64,000 nucleotides of DNA, taken from Pseudoduganella umbonata. Its GTDB lineage: Bacteria; Pseudomonadota; Gammaproteobacteria; Burkholderiales; Burkholderiaceae_D. The stretch is taken from NCBI RefSeq assembly GCF_014192225.1, contig NZ_JACHXS010000002.1, forward strand, positions 248,001 to 312,000. The letters run 5' to 3'. Below the pieces are notes generated by a model. It was not told the DNA's origin. It worked only from the letters and a program-made list of their open reading frames with translations, and did no database searches. Each line of letters starts with the position of its first letter. The first letter of the stretch is position 1. The translations under genes were made by a program, and so were the position numbers. Below, one piece after another: positions 17,356-26,098 of the stretch.

Positions 17356-18873
17356 TCATCCGAAATACGGTGGCGGCTCGTCTTCGTCGGCCGCCTGCGC
17401 GGGCCGCACCGGGAACGTCAGCCGGAACAGGCTGCCGGGATATTTCGGCTGGGTGGCGCGCGGGTTGCTGAAGACGTCGACCTCGGCGCCATGCTGCTGG
17501 GCGATCTCGCGCACGATGGCCAGCCCCAGGCCGCTGCCTTCGGCGCTGCTGCCCAGGATCCGGTAGAAGCGCTCGAACACGTGCAGCCGCTCGGCCGCGG
17601 GGATGCCGGGGCCGGTGTCCTCGACTTCCAGCACGGGCGATGCGCTTTCGCCGACGCGCACCGTCACGCTGCCGCCTTGCGGCGTATAGCGCAGCGCATT
17701 GTCGATCAGGTTCGACAGCAGCTCGCGCAGCATCACGGCATTGCCTTCGATGAGCACCGGCGCATCCGGCCCTTCGTAGCCGAGATCGATGCGGTAGTTG
17801 AACGATGCCGGCACCCAGTCGCGCACGGCATTGCGCGCCACCTCGGCCAGGTCGAGCGATGCGAAGGCGGTGCCGGCCTGCGGCTGGTTTTCCGCCCGCG
17901 CCAGCGCCAGCAACTGGTTGACCAGGCGGGTGGCCGCCTCCGAGCTTTTCGCCAGCTGCTCCAGCGAGCGGTGGATTTCGTGCTGGTCGGTCTGGCGCAG
18001 CGCCAGTTCCGACTGCATGCGCATGCCGGCCAGCGGGGTCTTCATCTGGTGCGCCGCATCGGCGATGAAGCGTTTCTGCATCTCGATCGATTGCGACAGC
18101 CGGGCCAGCATGTCGTTGAGCGAGCGGACCAGCGGCGTGATCTCTTCCGGCACCTGGTTCGGCGCGATCGGCGACAGATCGTCGATCGGCCGGGCGCGGA
18201 TGCGTTCCTGCAGCTCGGCCAGCGGCAGCAGCCCGCGCGACAGCGCGAACCACACGAGCGCCAGCACCACCGGCAGGATGATGAACTGGGGCAGGATCAC
18301 GCCCTTGATGATCTCGTTGGCGAGCCTGGCGCGCTTTTCCAGCGTTTCGGCCACCTGCACCAGTGCCAGGCGGGGCGGGCGTTCGCGATGTTCTTCCAGG
18401 TTCACATACGCATGGGCGACGCGGATCGGCGTGCCGTGCAGGGTGGCGTTGCGGAAGCTGACGACGCCCGGGGGCACCATGTCGTCGTCCGGCTTCGGGT
18501 CGGGGCGGGGCAGGTCGCGGTCGCCGTCGAGATGGCGGCCGCGCGGACCGAGGATCTGGAAGTAGACGCTGTCGACATCGTCGGCGCGCAGGATGTCGCG
18601 TGCCGCGCCGGGCAGCCGGTGTTCCACCGTGCCGTTGACTTCGCGCACCTGCTGCGACAGCACGGTGACGGCATCTTCCAGCGCGTGGTCGAACGGCTGG
18701 TTGGCGATCGACTTCGCCACCAGGTACGTGATGGCGATGCTCATCGGCCAGAGCAGCAGCAGCGGGGCCAGCATCCAGTCGAGGATCTCGCCGAACAGCG
18801 AGTGCTGGATTTCCTCCTCTTCCTCGAGGACGGGACTCCATGCCGCATCGGACCGGTCCGCCGGCGAGTTCAC
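17356..18873 (-). CDS. sensor histidine kinase (TctE/QseC-like)
   Basis: Inner-membrane sensor kinase, 505 residues. TM1 at about 34-54, a periplasmic 2CSK_N-type sensor region (about 60-195), TM2 at about 197-215, HAMP linker, HisKA with phospho-acceptor His275 in FIADAAHQMKTPLAG, and an ATPase domain with NLIDNALRYTPQGG, DTGPGIP and EGSGLGLAIV. Starts with GTG overlapping the response-regulator stop (GTGA), so the pair is co-translated. TctDE systems sense tricarboxylates; the downstream symporter suggests organic-acid control, which is inference. Confidence 0.93.
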   Translation of the reverse strand: MNSPADRSDAAWSPVLEEEEEIQHSLFGEILDWMLAPLLLLWPMSIAITYLVAKSIANQPFDHALEDAVTVLSQQVREVNGTVEHRLPGAARDILRADDVDSVYFQILGPRGRHLDGDRDLPRPDPKPDDDMVPPGVVSFRNATLHGTPIRVAHAYVNLEEHRERPPRLALVQVAETLEKRARLANEIIKGVILPQFIILPVVLALVWFALSRGLLPLAELQERIRARPIDDLSPIAPNQVPEEITPLVRSLNDMLARLSQSIEMQKRFIADAAHQMKTPLAGMRMQSELALRQTDQHEIHRSLEQLAKSSEAATRLVNQLLALARAENQPQAGTAFASLDLAEVARNAVRDWVPASFNYRIDLGYEGPDAPVLIEGNAVMLRELLSNLIDNALRYTPQGGSVTVRVGESASPVLEVEDTGPGIPAAERLHVFERFYRILGSSAEGSGLGLAIVREIAQQHGAEVDVFSNPRATQPKYPGSLFRLTFPVRPAQAADEDEPPPYFG

Positions 18874-19562
18874 TTCGTTTCGGCCGCGGCGGCGCTGGAA
18901 TATTTCTCGAGGCAGTAGCCGAGCCCGCGCACGGTGGCGATGCGCACGCCGCCCACCTCGATCTTCTTGCGCAGGCGGTGCACGTAGACCTCGATGGCAT
19001 TATTGCTGACTTCCTCGCCCCATTCGCACAGGTGATCGACCAGCTGTTCCTTCGACACCAGCCGGCCGGTGCGGGCCAGCAGCACTTCCAGCAGGCCCAG
19101 TTCGCGCGCCGACAGGTCGAGCATCTGGTCGTTGATGTAGGCGCTGCGGCCCACCTGATCGTACGTGAGCGGGCCATGCTTGACGATGGCGGAGCCGCCG
19201 CCCTGGCCGCGGCGTGTCAGGGCGCGCACGCGCGCTTCCAGTTCCGACAGCGCGAACGGCTTGGCCATGTAGTCGTCGGCGCCCAGGTCCAGGCCCGTGA
19301 CGCGCTGCTCGACGGAATCGGCCGCCGTGAGGATCAGCACCGGCAGCAGCGAGCCGCGCGAACGCAGCCGGCGCAGCACTTCGAGGCCCGGCAGCTTGGG
19401 CAGCCCGAGATCCAGGATCAGCAGGTCGAACTCCTGCGTGGACAGGGCGGTATCGGCTTCCTGCCCGTTCTTTACGCAGTCGATGGCATAGCCGGACTGG
19501 CGCAGCGAGCGCGTTAGTCCGTCCGCCAGGACGCTGTCATCTTCGGCTAGTAAAATACGCAT
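18870..19562 (-). CDS. OmpR-family response regulator (TctD/QseB-like)
   Basis: 230 residues: receiver domain with Asp51 (LILDLGLPK), acidic pair AEDD at 7-9 and switch Lys in MAKPFALSE, then an OmpR-type winged helix ending with VYVHRLRKKIEVGGVRIATVRGLGYCL. I chose the ATG giving MRILLAEDD; another ATG ten codons upstream (19592) is possible. It is the first gene of a minus-strand run response regulator, kinase, DUF4212, symporter. Confidence 0.92.
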   Translation of the reverse strand: MRILLAEDDSVLADGLTRSLRQSGYAIDCVKNGQEADTALSTQEFDLLILDLGLPKLPGLEVLRRLRSRGSLLPVLILTAADSVEQRVTGLDLGADDYMAKPFALSELEARVRALTRRGQGGGSAIVKHGPLTYDQVGRSAYINDQMLDLSARELGLLEVLLARTGRLVSKEQLVDHLCEWGEEVSNNAIEVYVHRLRKKIEVGGVRIATVRGLGYCLEKYSSAAAAETK

Positions 19563-19647
19563 GTTGGCAATCGGGCATTGAGGCAATTTCATTGTACTCA
19601 ATGTGTGACGCCCGATCACAAAGCGCTGTAAAAACACAGGATTCCGC

Positions 19648-19676
19648 TTGCATAAACCACTGGATACATATACAGT
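19648..19676 (+). promoter_or_regulatory. recA promoter
   Basis: TTGCAT (19648-19653) and TACAGT (19671-19676) with a 17-base spacer, about 90 bases before recA. The -10 lies inside the SOS box, as expected for repression by LexA. Confidence 0.7.
19660..19675. promoter_or_regulatory. LexA (SOS) box of recA
   Basis: CTGGATACATATACAG fits CTGT-N8-ACAG with one mismatch (G for T at the fourth position), and has the AT-alternating core typical of LexA sites. It covers the recA -10 element, so LexA binding would block RNA polymerase and DNA damage would derepress recA. Confidence 0.85.
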
Positions 19677-19765
19677 ACTGTCTGTGCCGGATAGGTACAG
19701 CAGTAATCAGGAATCTACCCAGGAATACTTCGGAATCATTGAACAGTTAAAGGTTAAGAGAAATC

Positions 19766-20836
19766 ATGGACGACAAGAAAGCGGCAATACCTGCATCCGA
19801 GAAAGCCAAAGCGCTTGCCGCGGCGCTGGCTCAGATTGAAAAGCAGTTCGGCAAGGGCTCCGTCATGCGGATGGACTCTTCCGCGCCGCTGGAAGAAGTC
19901 CAGACCGTATCCACTGGCTCGCTGGGCCTGGATATCGCCCTCGGTGTCGGCGGCCTGCCGCGTGGCCGCGTGGTCGAGATCTACGGCCCGGAGTCGTCCG
20001 GTAAAACCACGCTCACCCTGCAGACGATCGCTGAAATGCAAAAGCTCGGCGGTACCTGCGCGTTCATCGATGCCGAGCACGCGCTCGATGTCACGTATGC
20101 GCAAAAGCTGGGCGTGAACCTGCACGAGCTGCTGATCTCGCAGCCCGACACGGGCGAACAGGCACTGGAAATCTGCGATGCGCTGGTGCGCTCCGGTTCC
20201 GTCGACATGGTCGTCATCGATTCCGTGGCGGCGCTGACGCCGCGCGCCGAGATCGAAGGCGACATGGGCGACTCGCTGCCGGGCCTGCAGGCCCGCCTGA
20301 TGTCCCAGGCGCTGCGCAAGCTGACCGGTTCGATCAACCGCACCAACACGCTGGTCATCTTCATCAACCAGATCCGCATGAAGATCGGTGTGATGTTCGG
20401 TTCGCCGGAAACCACCACCGGTGGTAACGCGCTGAAGTTCTACGCTTCCGTGCGCCTGGACATCCGCCGCACCGGCTCGATCAAGTCCGGCGACGAGGTG
20501 ATCGGTAACGAAACGAAGGTCAAGGTCGTCAAGAACAAGATCGCGCCACCGTTCAAGGAAGCGCACTTCGACATCCTGTATGGCGAAGGCACGTCCCGCG
20601 AAGGCGAAATCATCGACCTCGGCGTGGAAGCGAAGATCGTCGAGAAGTCGGGCTCGTGGTACAGCTACGGCGGCGAGCGCATCGGTCAAGGCAAGGACAA
20701 TGCCCGCAACTTCCTGAAGGAACGTCCGGCACTGGCCCGCGAGATCGAGAACAAGGTGCGTGCTTCGCTGGGCGTGCGTGAACTGCCGCCGGGCGAAGGC
20801 GATGCACCGGCACCGAAGCTGAAGGCCGTCGACTGA
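19766..20836 (+). CDS. recA: recombinase RecA
   Basis: RecA forms filaments on single-stranded DNA for homologous recombination and triggers LexA self-cleavage. 356 residues. Walker A is [10 protein letters not shown], Walker [10 protein letters not shown]; loop L1 is [24 protein letters not shown] and loop L2 is [16 protein letters not shown]. The C-terminal tail is short. Expression is under the SOS box at 19660; recX follows 140 bases downstream after a terminator. Confidence 0.99.
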   Translation: MDDKKAAIPASEKAKALAAALAQIEKQFGKGSVMRMDSSAPLEEVQTVSTGSLGLDIALGVGGLPRGRVVEIYGPESSGKTTLTLQTIAEMQKLGGTCAFIDAEHALDVTYAQKLGVNLHELLISQPDTGEQALEICDALVRSGSVDMVVIDSVAALTPRAEIEGDMGDSLPGLQARLMSQALRKLTGSINRTNTLVIFINQIRMKIGVMFGSPETTTGGNALKFYASVRLDIRRTGSIKSGDEVIGNETKVKVVKNKIAPPFKEAHFDILYGEGTSREGEIIDLGVEAKIVEKSGSWYSYGGERIGQGKDNARNFLKERPALAREIENKVRASLGVRELPPGEGDAPAPKLKAVD

Positions 20837-20899
20837 TGGCGGCGGACCGAAGGCTCCGGTCTTCGGTCTGCCCTCCCAACCCATCCTGGGCTGGATCTT

Positions 20900-20940
20900 C
20901 ATCGCCACCGACCGCTTTGCGGCGGTGGCGATGTTTTTTT
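20900..20940 (+). terminator. rho-independent terminator after recA
   Basis: CATCGCCACCG (20900-20910) pairs with CGGTGGCGATG (20923-20933), followed by seven T. A weaker hairpin GACCGAAG/CTTCGGTC (20845-20868) lies just before. Read-through to recX may be partial, as described for recA-recX in other bacteria. Confidence 0.9.
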
Positions 20941-20976
20941 ATACTGGCCGATTCTTCATCCCGTTGCTGACAACCG

Positions 20977-21447
20977 ATGCGCGCACCACCCCCCAGCCTG
21001 AAAGCCCGCGCCCTGCGCCTGCTGTCCACCCGCGAGCACAGCCGCCTGGAACTGGCCCGCAAGCTGGCGCGCCACGCGGAAGAGGGCGACGATGTCGACG
21101 CGCTGCTCGACTGGCTGGAGAAGAACAGGTGGCTGTCGGAAGAGCGTTTTTCCGAATCGCTGATCCATCGCCGCTCGGCGCGCTACGGCAACAGCCGCAT
21201 CCTGGCCGAACTGCAAAGCCATGGCGTCAAGGGCGAAGCGCTGCAGGAATTGAAGGCCGGGCTCGTTGAAGACGAAGTGGCGCGCTGCTGTGAAGTCTGG
21301 CGCCGCAAGTTCCACGGCAAGATCGCCGAGGATGCCGAAGGCCGCGCCAAGCAGATGCGCTTCCTGATCGGGCGCGGCTTTTCGCAGAAAGCCGTGCGCG
21401 CAGCCATGAAAGGCTGGGACCCGGATGACGAGTTCGGGAATATCTGA
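20977..21447 (+). CDS. recX: recombination regulator RecX
   Basis: RecX caps RecA filaments and limits recombinase and SOS activity. 156 residues made of three-helix repeats. Family stretches: [61 protein letters not shown] and the C-terminal [18 protein letters not shown]. It lies directly downstream of recA, the usual place. Confidence 0.96.
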   Translation: MRAPPPSLKARALRLLSTREHSRLELARKLARHAEEGDDVDALLDWLEKNRWLSEERFSESLIHRRSARYGNSRILAELQSHGVKGEALQELKAGLVEDEVARCCEVWRRKFHGKIAEDAEGRAKQMRFLIGRGFSQKAVRAAMKGWDPDDEFGNI

Positions 21448-21480
21448 TATTCACACATCGTAGAATTCACGCCACGCAGA

Positions 21481-21504
21481 GCAGCCCCCGGGCTGCTTTT
21501 TTTT
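21481..21504 (+). terminator. terminator after recX
   Basis: GCAGCCC (21481-21487), two-base centre, GGGCTGC (21490-21496), followed by eight T. Confidence 0.88.
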
Positions 21505-21518
21505 CACCCCAACCGGCC

Positions 21519-21586
21519 GAAAACCGGTGACAGACACCAGTTTTTTTGAAATATTTCCCGAAAACCGGTGTCTGTCACCGGTTTTC
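21519..21586. repeat. palindromic repeat family, copy 2 (inverted pair)
   Basis: AAACCGGTGACAGACACCAG with a T-run (21521-21547), spacer GAAATATTTCCCG, then AAAACCGGTG-TCTGT-CACCGGTTTT (21561-21585). The second unit is the reverse complement of the first, so the whole element is a large imperfect palindrome of two small hairpins. Confidence 0.85.
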
Positions 21587-22135
21587 CGTCTGCGTGGCCG
21601 GGCCTGCGTGCCTTCGTTGCCCGCAGTTGTACGATCACGTTGCTATCCAGTGCCTGTCCGGTGTGCTACACTTTTGTGGTTTTATGCAGCACCGCGGGTG
21701 CGGTGGTTGTCCGTAGAAGCTGCGGCAACGTACGAAATCAGTACATGGCTGCTTACTAATTTGGCCGCGCAAGCGGCATCGGTGTTATGTCTCTGTCAAA
21801 TCCTCTGAAGAGTGCGCATTCCCCACTGCGCTCCATGGCTCTCCCAGCGTTCGCGCACGGGAATGCACCATGGGATTTCGGCACCCATTCCATCGTCCCA
21901 GTCGACGACACCCTGCTGGCTTCCAAGGTTCCGGTTGCCGCCAGCGCCACGCACCCGCAAAGAAATCGTTTCAGCCAGACGACGGTCACGCCATCTCCAT
22001 GGATGACGCGCCAATCGTCCGGTCTCGACCCACGCTGGGGGGCGCACATCGCCGCCCCGGCCCAGGTGCCGCACGACTGAAGCAGCAGCAACATTTAAAC
22101 CCCATTTCAAATTCAGCATCAGAAGGGAAGCCAGC
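21587..22135 (+). other. long leader region before sucC
   Basis: About 550 bases without a convincing gene. A 97-codon frame at 21787-22080 has no ribosome-binding site, no recognisable homology and unremarkable composition, and I do not call it. GCATTCCC (about 21820) and GGGAATGC (about 21870) form an 8-bp inverted repeat. The region probably carries the sucCD promoter and a long untranslated leader. Confidence 0.4.
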
Positions 22136-23305
22136 ATGAAGATCCATGAGTATCAAGGCAAAGAAATCCTCCGGAAGTTCGGAGTGACGGTTCCGCGCGG
22201 CATTCCGTGCCTGTCCGTGGAAGAAGCAGTGAAAGCTGCCGAAACCCTGGGCGGCTCGGTATGGGTGGTCAAGGCGCAGATCCACGCCGGTGGCCGTGGC
22301 AAAGGCGGCGGCGTGAAGGTTGCCAAGTCGCTGGAACAGGTAAAAGAATACGCCGACCAGATCCTGGGTATGCAGCTGGTAACCCACCAGACCGACGCTA
22401 ACGGCCAGAAAGTGCGCCGCCTGCTGATCGAAGAAGGCGCCGACATCAAGAAGGAACTGTACATCTCGCTGGTGACCGACCGTGTGTCGCAGCGCGTGGT
22501 GCTGATGGCTTCCTCCGAAGGCGGCATGGACATCGAAGAAGTCGCCGAGTCCCACCCTGAGAAGATCCACAACGTGATCATCGACCCGGCCGTGGGCCTG
22601 ACCGATGCGGATGCCGACGACGTCGCCCGCAAGATCGGCGTGCCGGAAGGTTCGATCGCCGACGCGCGCGCGAACCTGCAAGGCCTGTACAAAGCCTACT
22701 GGGAAACCGATGCATCGCTGGCTGAAATCAACCCGCTGATCCTGACCGGCGACGGCAAAGTGATCGCCCTGGACGCGAAGTTCAACTTCGACTCCAACGC
22801 CCTGTTCCGTCACCCGGAAATCGTTGCTTACCGCGACCTGGACGAAGAAGATCCGGCCGAAGTCGAAGCATCGAAGTTCGACCTGGCGTACATCTCCCTG
22901 GACGGCAATATCGGCTGCCTGGTGAACGGCGCCGGCCTGGCCATGGCCACGATGGACACGATCAAGCTGTTCGGCGGCGAGCCGGCCAACTTCCTGGACG
23001 TGGGCGGTGGTGCAACGGCCGAGAAAGTGACCGAAGCCTTCAAGATCATGCTGAAGAACCCGGGCCTGAAGGCAATCCTGGTGAACATCTTCGGCGGCAT
23101 CATGCGTTGCGACGTCATCGCCGAAGGCGTGATCACCGCATCGAAGGCCGTTTCGCTGCAGGTACCGCTGGTCGTGCGCATGAAGGGCACCAACGAAGAC
23201 CTGGGCAAGAAGATGCTGGCCGACTCCGGCCTGCCGATCATCGCCGCCGACACGATGGAAGACGCAGCGAAGAGCGTTGTTGCCGCTGCTGCCGGTCAAG
23301 CTTAA
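22136..23305 (+). CDS. sucC: succinate-CoA ligase, beta subunit
   Basis: Beta subunit of succinyl-CoA synthetase, which makes ATP or GTP while converting succinyl-CoA to succinate in the TCA cycle. 389 residues. The N-terminal ATP-grasp domain starts with [17 protein letters not shown] and has [18 protein letters not shown]. The C-terminal CoA-ligase part has [22 protein letters not shown] and [11 protein letters not shown]. Codon choice is strongly biased, as for a highly expressed gene. sucD follows 13 bases after. Confidence 0.99.
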   Translation: MKIHEYQGKEILRKFGVTVPRGIPCLSVEEAVKAAETLGGSVWVVKAQIHAGGRGKGGGVKVAKSLEQVKEYADQILGMQLVTHQTDANGQKVRRLLIEEGADIKKELYISLVTDRVSQRVVLMASSEGGMDIEEVAESHPEKIHNVIIDPAVGLTDADADDVARKIGVPEGSIADARANLQGLYKAYWETDASLAEINPLILTGDGKVIALDAKFNFDSNALFRHPEIVAYRDLDEEDPAEVEASKFDLAYISLDGNIGCLVNGAGLAMATMDTIKLFGGEPANFLDVGGGATAEKVTEAFKIMLKNPGLKAILVNIFGGIMRCDVIAEGVITASKAVSLQVPLVVRMKGTNEDLGKKMLADSGLPIIAADTMEDAAKSVVAAAAGQA

Positions 23306-23318
23306 TTAAGGAACCAAC

Positions 23319-24200
23319 ATGTCTATTCTGATCAATAAAGACACCAAAGTCATCACCCAGGGCATCACCGGCAAGACCGGCCAGTTCCACACCCGCGGTT
23401 GCCGCGACTACGCGAACGGCCGCGAAGCCTTCGTGGCAGGCGTGAACCCGAAGAAAGCCGGCGAAGATTTCGAAGGCATTCCAATCTACGCTACCGTCAA
23501 GGAAGCTGCTTCGGAAACCGGTGCAACCGTTTCCGTGATCTACGTGCCGCCGGCAGGCGCCGCCGCTGCGATCTGGGAAGCCGTTGAAGCCGAGCTGGAA
23601 CTGGCGATTTGCATCACCGAAGGCATTCCTGTCCGCGACATGATGGAAATCAAGGATCGCATGGCCAAGGCCGGTTCGAAGACCCTGCTGCTGGGCCCGA
23701 ACTGCCCAGGCCTGATCACGCCGGACGAGATCAAGATCGGCATCATGCCGGGCCACATCCACAAGAAAGGCCGTATCGGCGTCGTGTCCCGTTCGGGCAC
23801 GCTGACGTACGAAGCGGTCGGCCAGCTGACCGCGCTGGGCCTGGGCCAGTCGTCGGCCGTGGGCATCGGCGGTGACCCGATCAACGGCCTGAAGCACATC
23901 GACGTGATGCGCATGTTCAACGACGATCCGGACACCGACGCCGTCATCATGATCGGCGAAATCGGCGGTCCTGACGAAGCCAACGCTGCGCGCTGGATCA
24001 AGGACAACATGAAGAAGCCGGTCGTCGGCTTCATCGCCGGTGTTACCGCTCCTCCGGGCAAGCGCATGGGCCACGCCGGCGCGCTGATCTCCGGCGGTGC
24101 CGATACCGCCGAAGCCAAGCTGGCAATCATGGAAGAGTGCGGCATCACCGTGACGAAGAACCCGTCCGAGATGGCCAAGCTGCTGAAGGCAATGCTGTAA
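23319..24200 (+). CDS. sucD: succinate-CoA ligase, alpha subunit
   Basis: Alpha subunit of succinyl-CoA synthetase; binds CoA and carries the phosphorylated His. 293 residues with the CoA-binding Rossmann part (GITGKTGQFHTRGCRDY), LGPNCPGLITP, SRSGTLTYEAV and the phospho-His region PPGKRMGHAGALISGG. Shine-Dalgarno AAGGAA precedes the ATG. Forms an operon with sucC and ends at a strong terminator. Confidence 0.99.
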   Translation: MSILINKDTKVITQGITGKTGQFHTRGCRDYANGREAFVAGVNPKKAGEDFEGIPIYATVKEAASETGATVSVIYVPPAGAAAAIWEAVEAELELAICITEGIPVRDMMEIKDRMAKAGSKTLLLGPNCPGLITPDEIKIGIMPGHIHKKGRIGVVSRSGTLTYEAVGQLTALGLGQSSAVGIGGDPINGLKHIDVMRMFNDDPDTDAVIMIGEIGGPDEANAARWIKDNMKKPVVGFIAGVTAPPGKRMGHAGALISGGADTAEAKLAIMEECGITVTKNPSEMAKLLKAML

Positions 24201-24223
24201 TTCCAGCAAGTTGTTCCATAATG

Positions 24224-24250
24224 ACGGGGGCTGCGGCCCCCGTTATTTTT
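24224..24250 (+). terminator. terminator after sucD
   Basis: ACGGGGGC (24224-24231) pairs with GCCCCCGT (24236-24243), then TATTTTTT. It ends only 26 bases before the FHA-gene start. Confidence 0.9.
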
Positions 24251-24276
24251 TGGAGAAGACGATTGGAGGAACTGCG

Positions 24277-24867
24277 TTGGCCAAGATCCTGATCTCGCGC
24301 GACGGCGTGCTGGAAAAAACCGTGCAGCTGACGAAAGAGCGCATGACGGTCGGCCGCCATGGCCATAACGATATCGTGCTGGAACACCAGACCGTGAGCG
24401 GCGAACACGCGGCCATCACGACGATCCTCGACGATTCGTTCCTGGAAGACCTGCAGTCGACCAACGGCACCTTCGTCAACGGCCACCGGGTCGGCAAGCA
24501 TTTCCTGCAGCACGGCGACACGATCAAGCTGGCCAAGTACCGGATCGAATTCGTGGCCGACGGCATACGGCCGATCAGCGGTGTTCCCGCTCTGCCGCTC
24601 CCGCTTGCGCCAGCCCGCATCGAGGTGCTGAACGGCAGCAACGCCGGTCGCCTGCTCGAACTGAACAAGCCCCAGACCAGCCTCGGCCGCGCCGGCGTGC
24701 AGGTCGTCACCGTCAACCGTACGGAAGCGGGGTATGCCGCCGTGCATGCCGACGGCGACCGCGTGCCGCTGCTGAACGGCGCGCCGCTCGGCAAATTGCC
24801 GCAGGCGCTGGCCGATGGCGACGTCCTGGATCTTTCCGGCACGCGAATGACATTCCGGCTGGGCTGA
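24277..24867 (+). CDS. FHA-domain protein
   Basis: 196-residue cytoplasmic protein with a forkhead-associated (phosphothreonine-binding) domain at about 20-95: MTVGRHGHNDIVLEHQTVSGEHA and STNGTFVNGHRV hold the conserved GR, SxxH and NG residues. A second half (about 108-195) resembles a degenerate FHA repeat (LGRAGVQVVTVNR, LLNGAPLG). The TTG start is chosen because GGAGGA lies six bases before it; the earlier in-frame codons lie inside the sucD terminator. Partner kinase unknown. Confidence 0.85.
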   Translation: MAKILISRDGVLEKTVQLTKERMTVGRHGHNDIVLEHQTVSGEHAAITTILDDSFLEDLQSTNGTFVNGHRVGKHFLQHGDTIKLAKYRIEFVADGIRPISGVPALPLPLAPARIEVLNGSNAGRLLELNKPQTSLGRAGVQVVTVNRTEAGYAAVHADGDRVPLLNGAPLGKLPQALADGDVLDLSGTRMTFRLG

Positions 24868-24879
24868 CAAAATTCGTCA
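24865..24879. promoter_or_regulatory. dyad 1 upstream of pilA
   Basis: TGAC-N7-GTCA (spacer AAAATTC); overlaps the FHA-gene stop. One of three equal dyads upstream of the RpoN promoter, candidate enhancer sites for a PilR-type activator. Confidence 0.5.
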
Positions 24880-24897
24880 GATGACGATCCTTGCACC

Positions 24898-24912
24898 TGA
24901 CAATCTAGGACA
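24898..24912. promoter_or_regulatory. dyad 2 upstream of pilA
   Basis: TGAC-N7-GACA, one mismatch to the TGAC-N7-GTCA pattern; centre 33 bases after dyad 1 and 21 bases before dyad 3. Confidence 0.4.
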
Positions 24913-24917
24913 TCGAT

Positions 24918-24934
24918 GTGACGGAATTTGTCAC
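24918..24934. promoter_or_regulatory. dyad 3 upstream of pilA
   Basis: GTGAC-N7-GTCAC (spacer GGAATTT), the best of the three, centred about 83 bases before the -12 element. Distance fits an enhancer for a sigma-54 activator. Confidence 0.55.
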
Positions 24935-24995
24935 TATTTCCAGTGGGAACTGCCACGATTGGCATTTTTCGGCATGGAAATAGGACAAACCGGGC

Positions 24996-25011
24996 TGGCA
25001 CGAGGATTGCT
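24996..25011 (+). promoter_or_regulatory. RpoN (sigma-54) promoter of pilA
   Basis: TGGCACG-AGGA-TTGCT matches the -24/-12 consensus TGGCACG-N4-TTGCW exactly. It lies 52 bases before the pilA start. PilA genes are classically driven by RpoN with the PilSR two-component system, which is not in this window. Confidence 0.93.
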
Positions 25012-25062
25012 CTACATCAATCATCCCAACCCGTTTCGTTTTTTACCTGAAGGAGCAACACC

Positions 25063-25521
25063 ATGAAATCCATGAACCAGAAAGCCCAAGGCGGTTTCAC
25101 CCTGATCGAACTGATGATCGTCGTGGCGATCATCGGTATCCTGGCCGCCGTGGCGATTCCGGCGTATAGCGACTACACCGCGAAAGCCAAGGTCAGCGAA
25201 GCTAGCTCCATCTCGCAACCAGCGCGCCTGGCCATTGCACAAGCTTTCAATGAAGGCTCGCTGAGCGCTACCACCAACAATGCTTCGCTCAACCTGCCGA
25301 CCAACACGACCATCACGAGCAAGTACGTGACGTCGGTGACCGCTGCTGGCACCTCGGCAACTGCCGGCACCGTAACGGTCGTGATGAAAGACACCAACAT
25401 CGCCGAAATCGATGGCGACAGCATCGTCTACGACATCGCCTGCGTGGAAGGCGCCCAGTGCACCACCACGGTCAATGCAACCACTAGCACCGTCGCTGAC
25501 AAGTATCTGCCGAAAATGTAA
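25063..25521 (+). CDS. pilA: type IV pilin major subunit
   Basis: Major pilin of type IV pili, used for twitching, adhesion and DNA uptake. 152 residues with an 11-residue leader ending in GG, cleaved before Phe12; [20 protein letters not shown] is the methylated helix and Glu16 is the conserved +5 residue. The globular part is Thr/Ser/Ala-rich and closes with a C127-C133 disulfide loop. Shine-Dalgarno AAGGAG lies before the ATG. Transcribed from the RpoN promoter at 24996 and ended by a strong hairpin. Confidence 0.96.
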   Translation: MKSMNQKAQGGFTLIELMIVVAIIGILAAVAIPAYSDYTAKAKVSEASSISQPARLAIAQAFNEGSLSATTNNASLNLPTNTTITSKYVTSVTAAGTSATAGTVTVVMKDTNIAEIDGDSIVYDIACVEGAQCTTTVNATTSTVADKYLPKM

Positions 25522-25536
25522 ATATTGTTTTCCAAC

Positions 25537-25563
25537 AAAAAGCCCGGCATTGCCGGGCTTTTT
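25537..25563. terminator. bidirectional terminator between pilA and moaC
   Basis: AAAAAGCCCGGC (25537-25548), loop ATT, GCCGGGCTTTTT (25552-25563): a perfect 12-bp stem with A-run and T-run, usable from both strands. Confidence 0.93.
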
Positions 25564-25595
25564 GCATTAGCCGAGAGCAATTATCGCTTAGGCGA

Positions 25596-26075
25596 CTAAC
25601 TGGTCGCCGACCAGTCCCCCGACTTCCCGCCATGCTTTTCCCGCACGCGGATCTCCGTCATCACCATGCCCCGGTCGACGGCCTTGCACATGTCGTACAC
25701 GGTCAGCAGCCCCACCTGCACGGCGGTCAGCGCCTCCATCTCGACGCCGGTCTTGCCGTAGGTTTCCACCTGCGCGCGGCAATGTACTGACGATCCGGCT
25801 TCATCGGTCTCGAAATCGACGGTCACGCGGGTCAGTGCCAGCGGATGGCACAGGGGCACCAGGTCGCTGGTGCGCTTGGCGCCCATGATGGCGGCAATGC
25901 GGGCGATGCCGAGGACGTCCCCCTTCTTGGCGGTTCCCGATAGAATGATGGCCAGCGTTTCCGGTTTCATCCGGATGCTGCCGGTGGCGATGGCGATGCG
26001 GTGGGTTTCGGCCTTGGCGCCGACGTCGACCATGTGGGCCTGGCCGGCGGTATCGAAGTGAGTGAGTTCGGACAT
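25596..26075 (-). CDS. moaC: cyclic pyranopterin monophosphate synthase
   Basis: MoaC turns the MoaA product 3',8-cH2GTP into cyclic pyranopterin monophosphate in molybdenum-cofactor synthesis. 159 residues with the active-site regions [49 protein letters not shown] and KAVDRGM. Start is the ATG at 26075 (MSELTHFD); an upstream extension runs into the opposite gene and is not used. It is divergent from the M48 protease gene with 23 bases between the starts. Confidence 0.96.
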   Translation of the reverse strand: MSELTHFDTAGQAHMVDVGAKAETHRIAIATGSIRMKPETLAIILSGTAKKGDVLGIARIAAIMGAKRTSDLVPLCHPLALTRVTVDFETDEAGSSVHCRAQVETYGKTGVEMEALTAVQVGLLTVYDMCKAVDRGMVMTEIRVREKHGGKSGDWSATS

Positions 26076-26098
26076 GCGGACAACCGAGTTACTGATGA

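Noticed and set aside
19626..19639. Second LexA-like box CTGT-N6-ACAG upstream of recA
   Set aside because: Spacer is six rather than eight bases, so it does not fit LexA geometry.
21787..22080. 97-codon frame before sucC
   Set aside because: No ribosome-binding site, no family, starts in a leader region; reported only as gap content.
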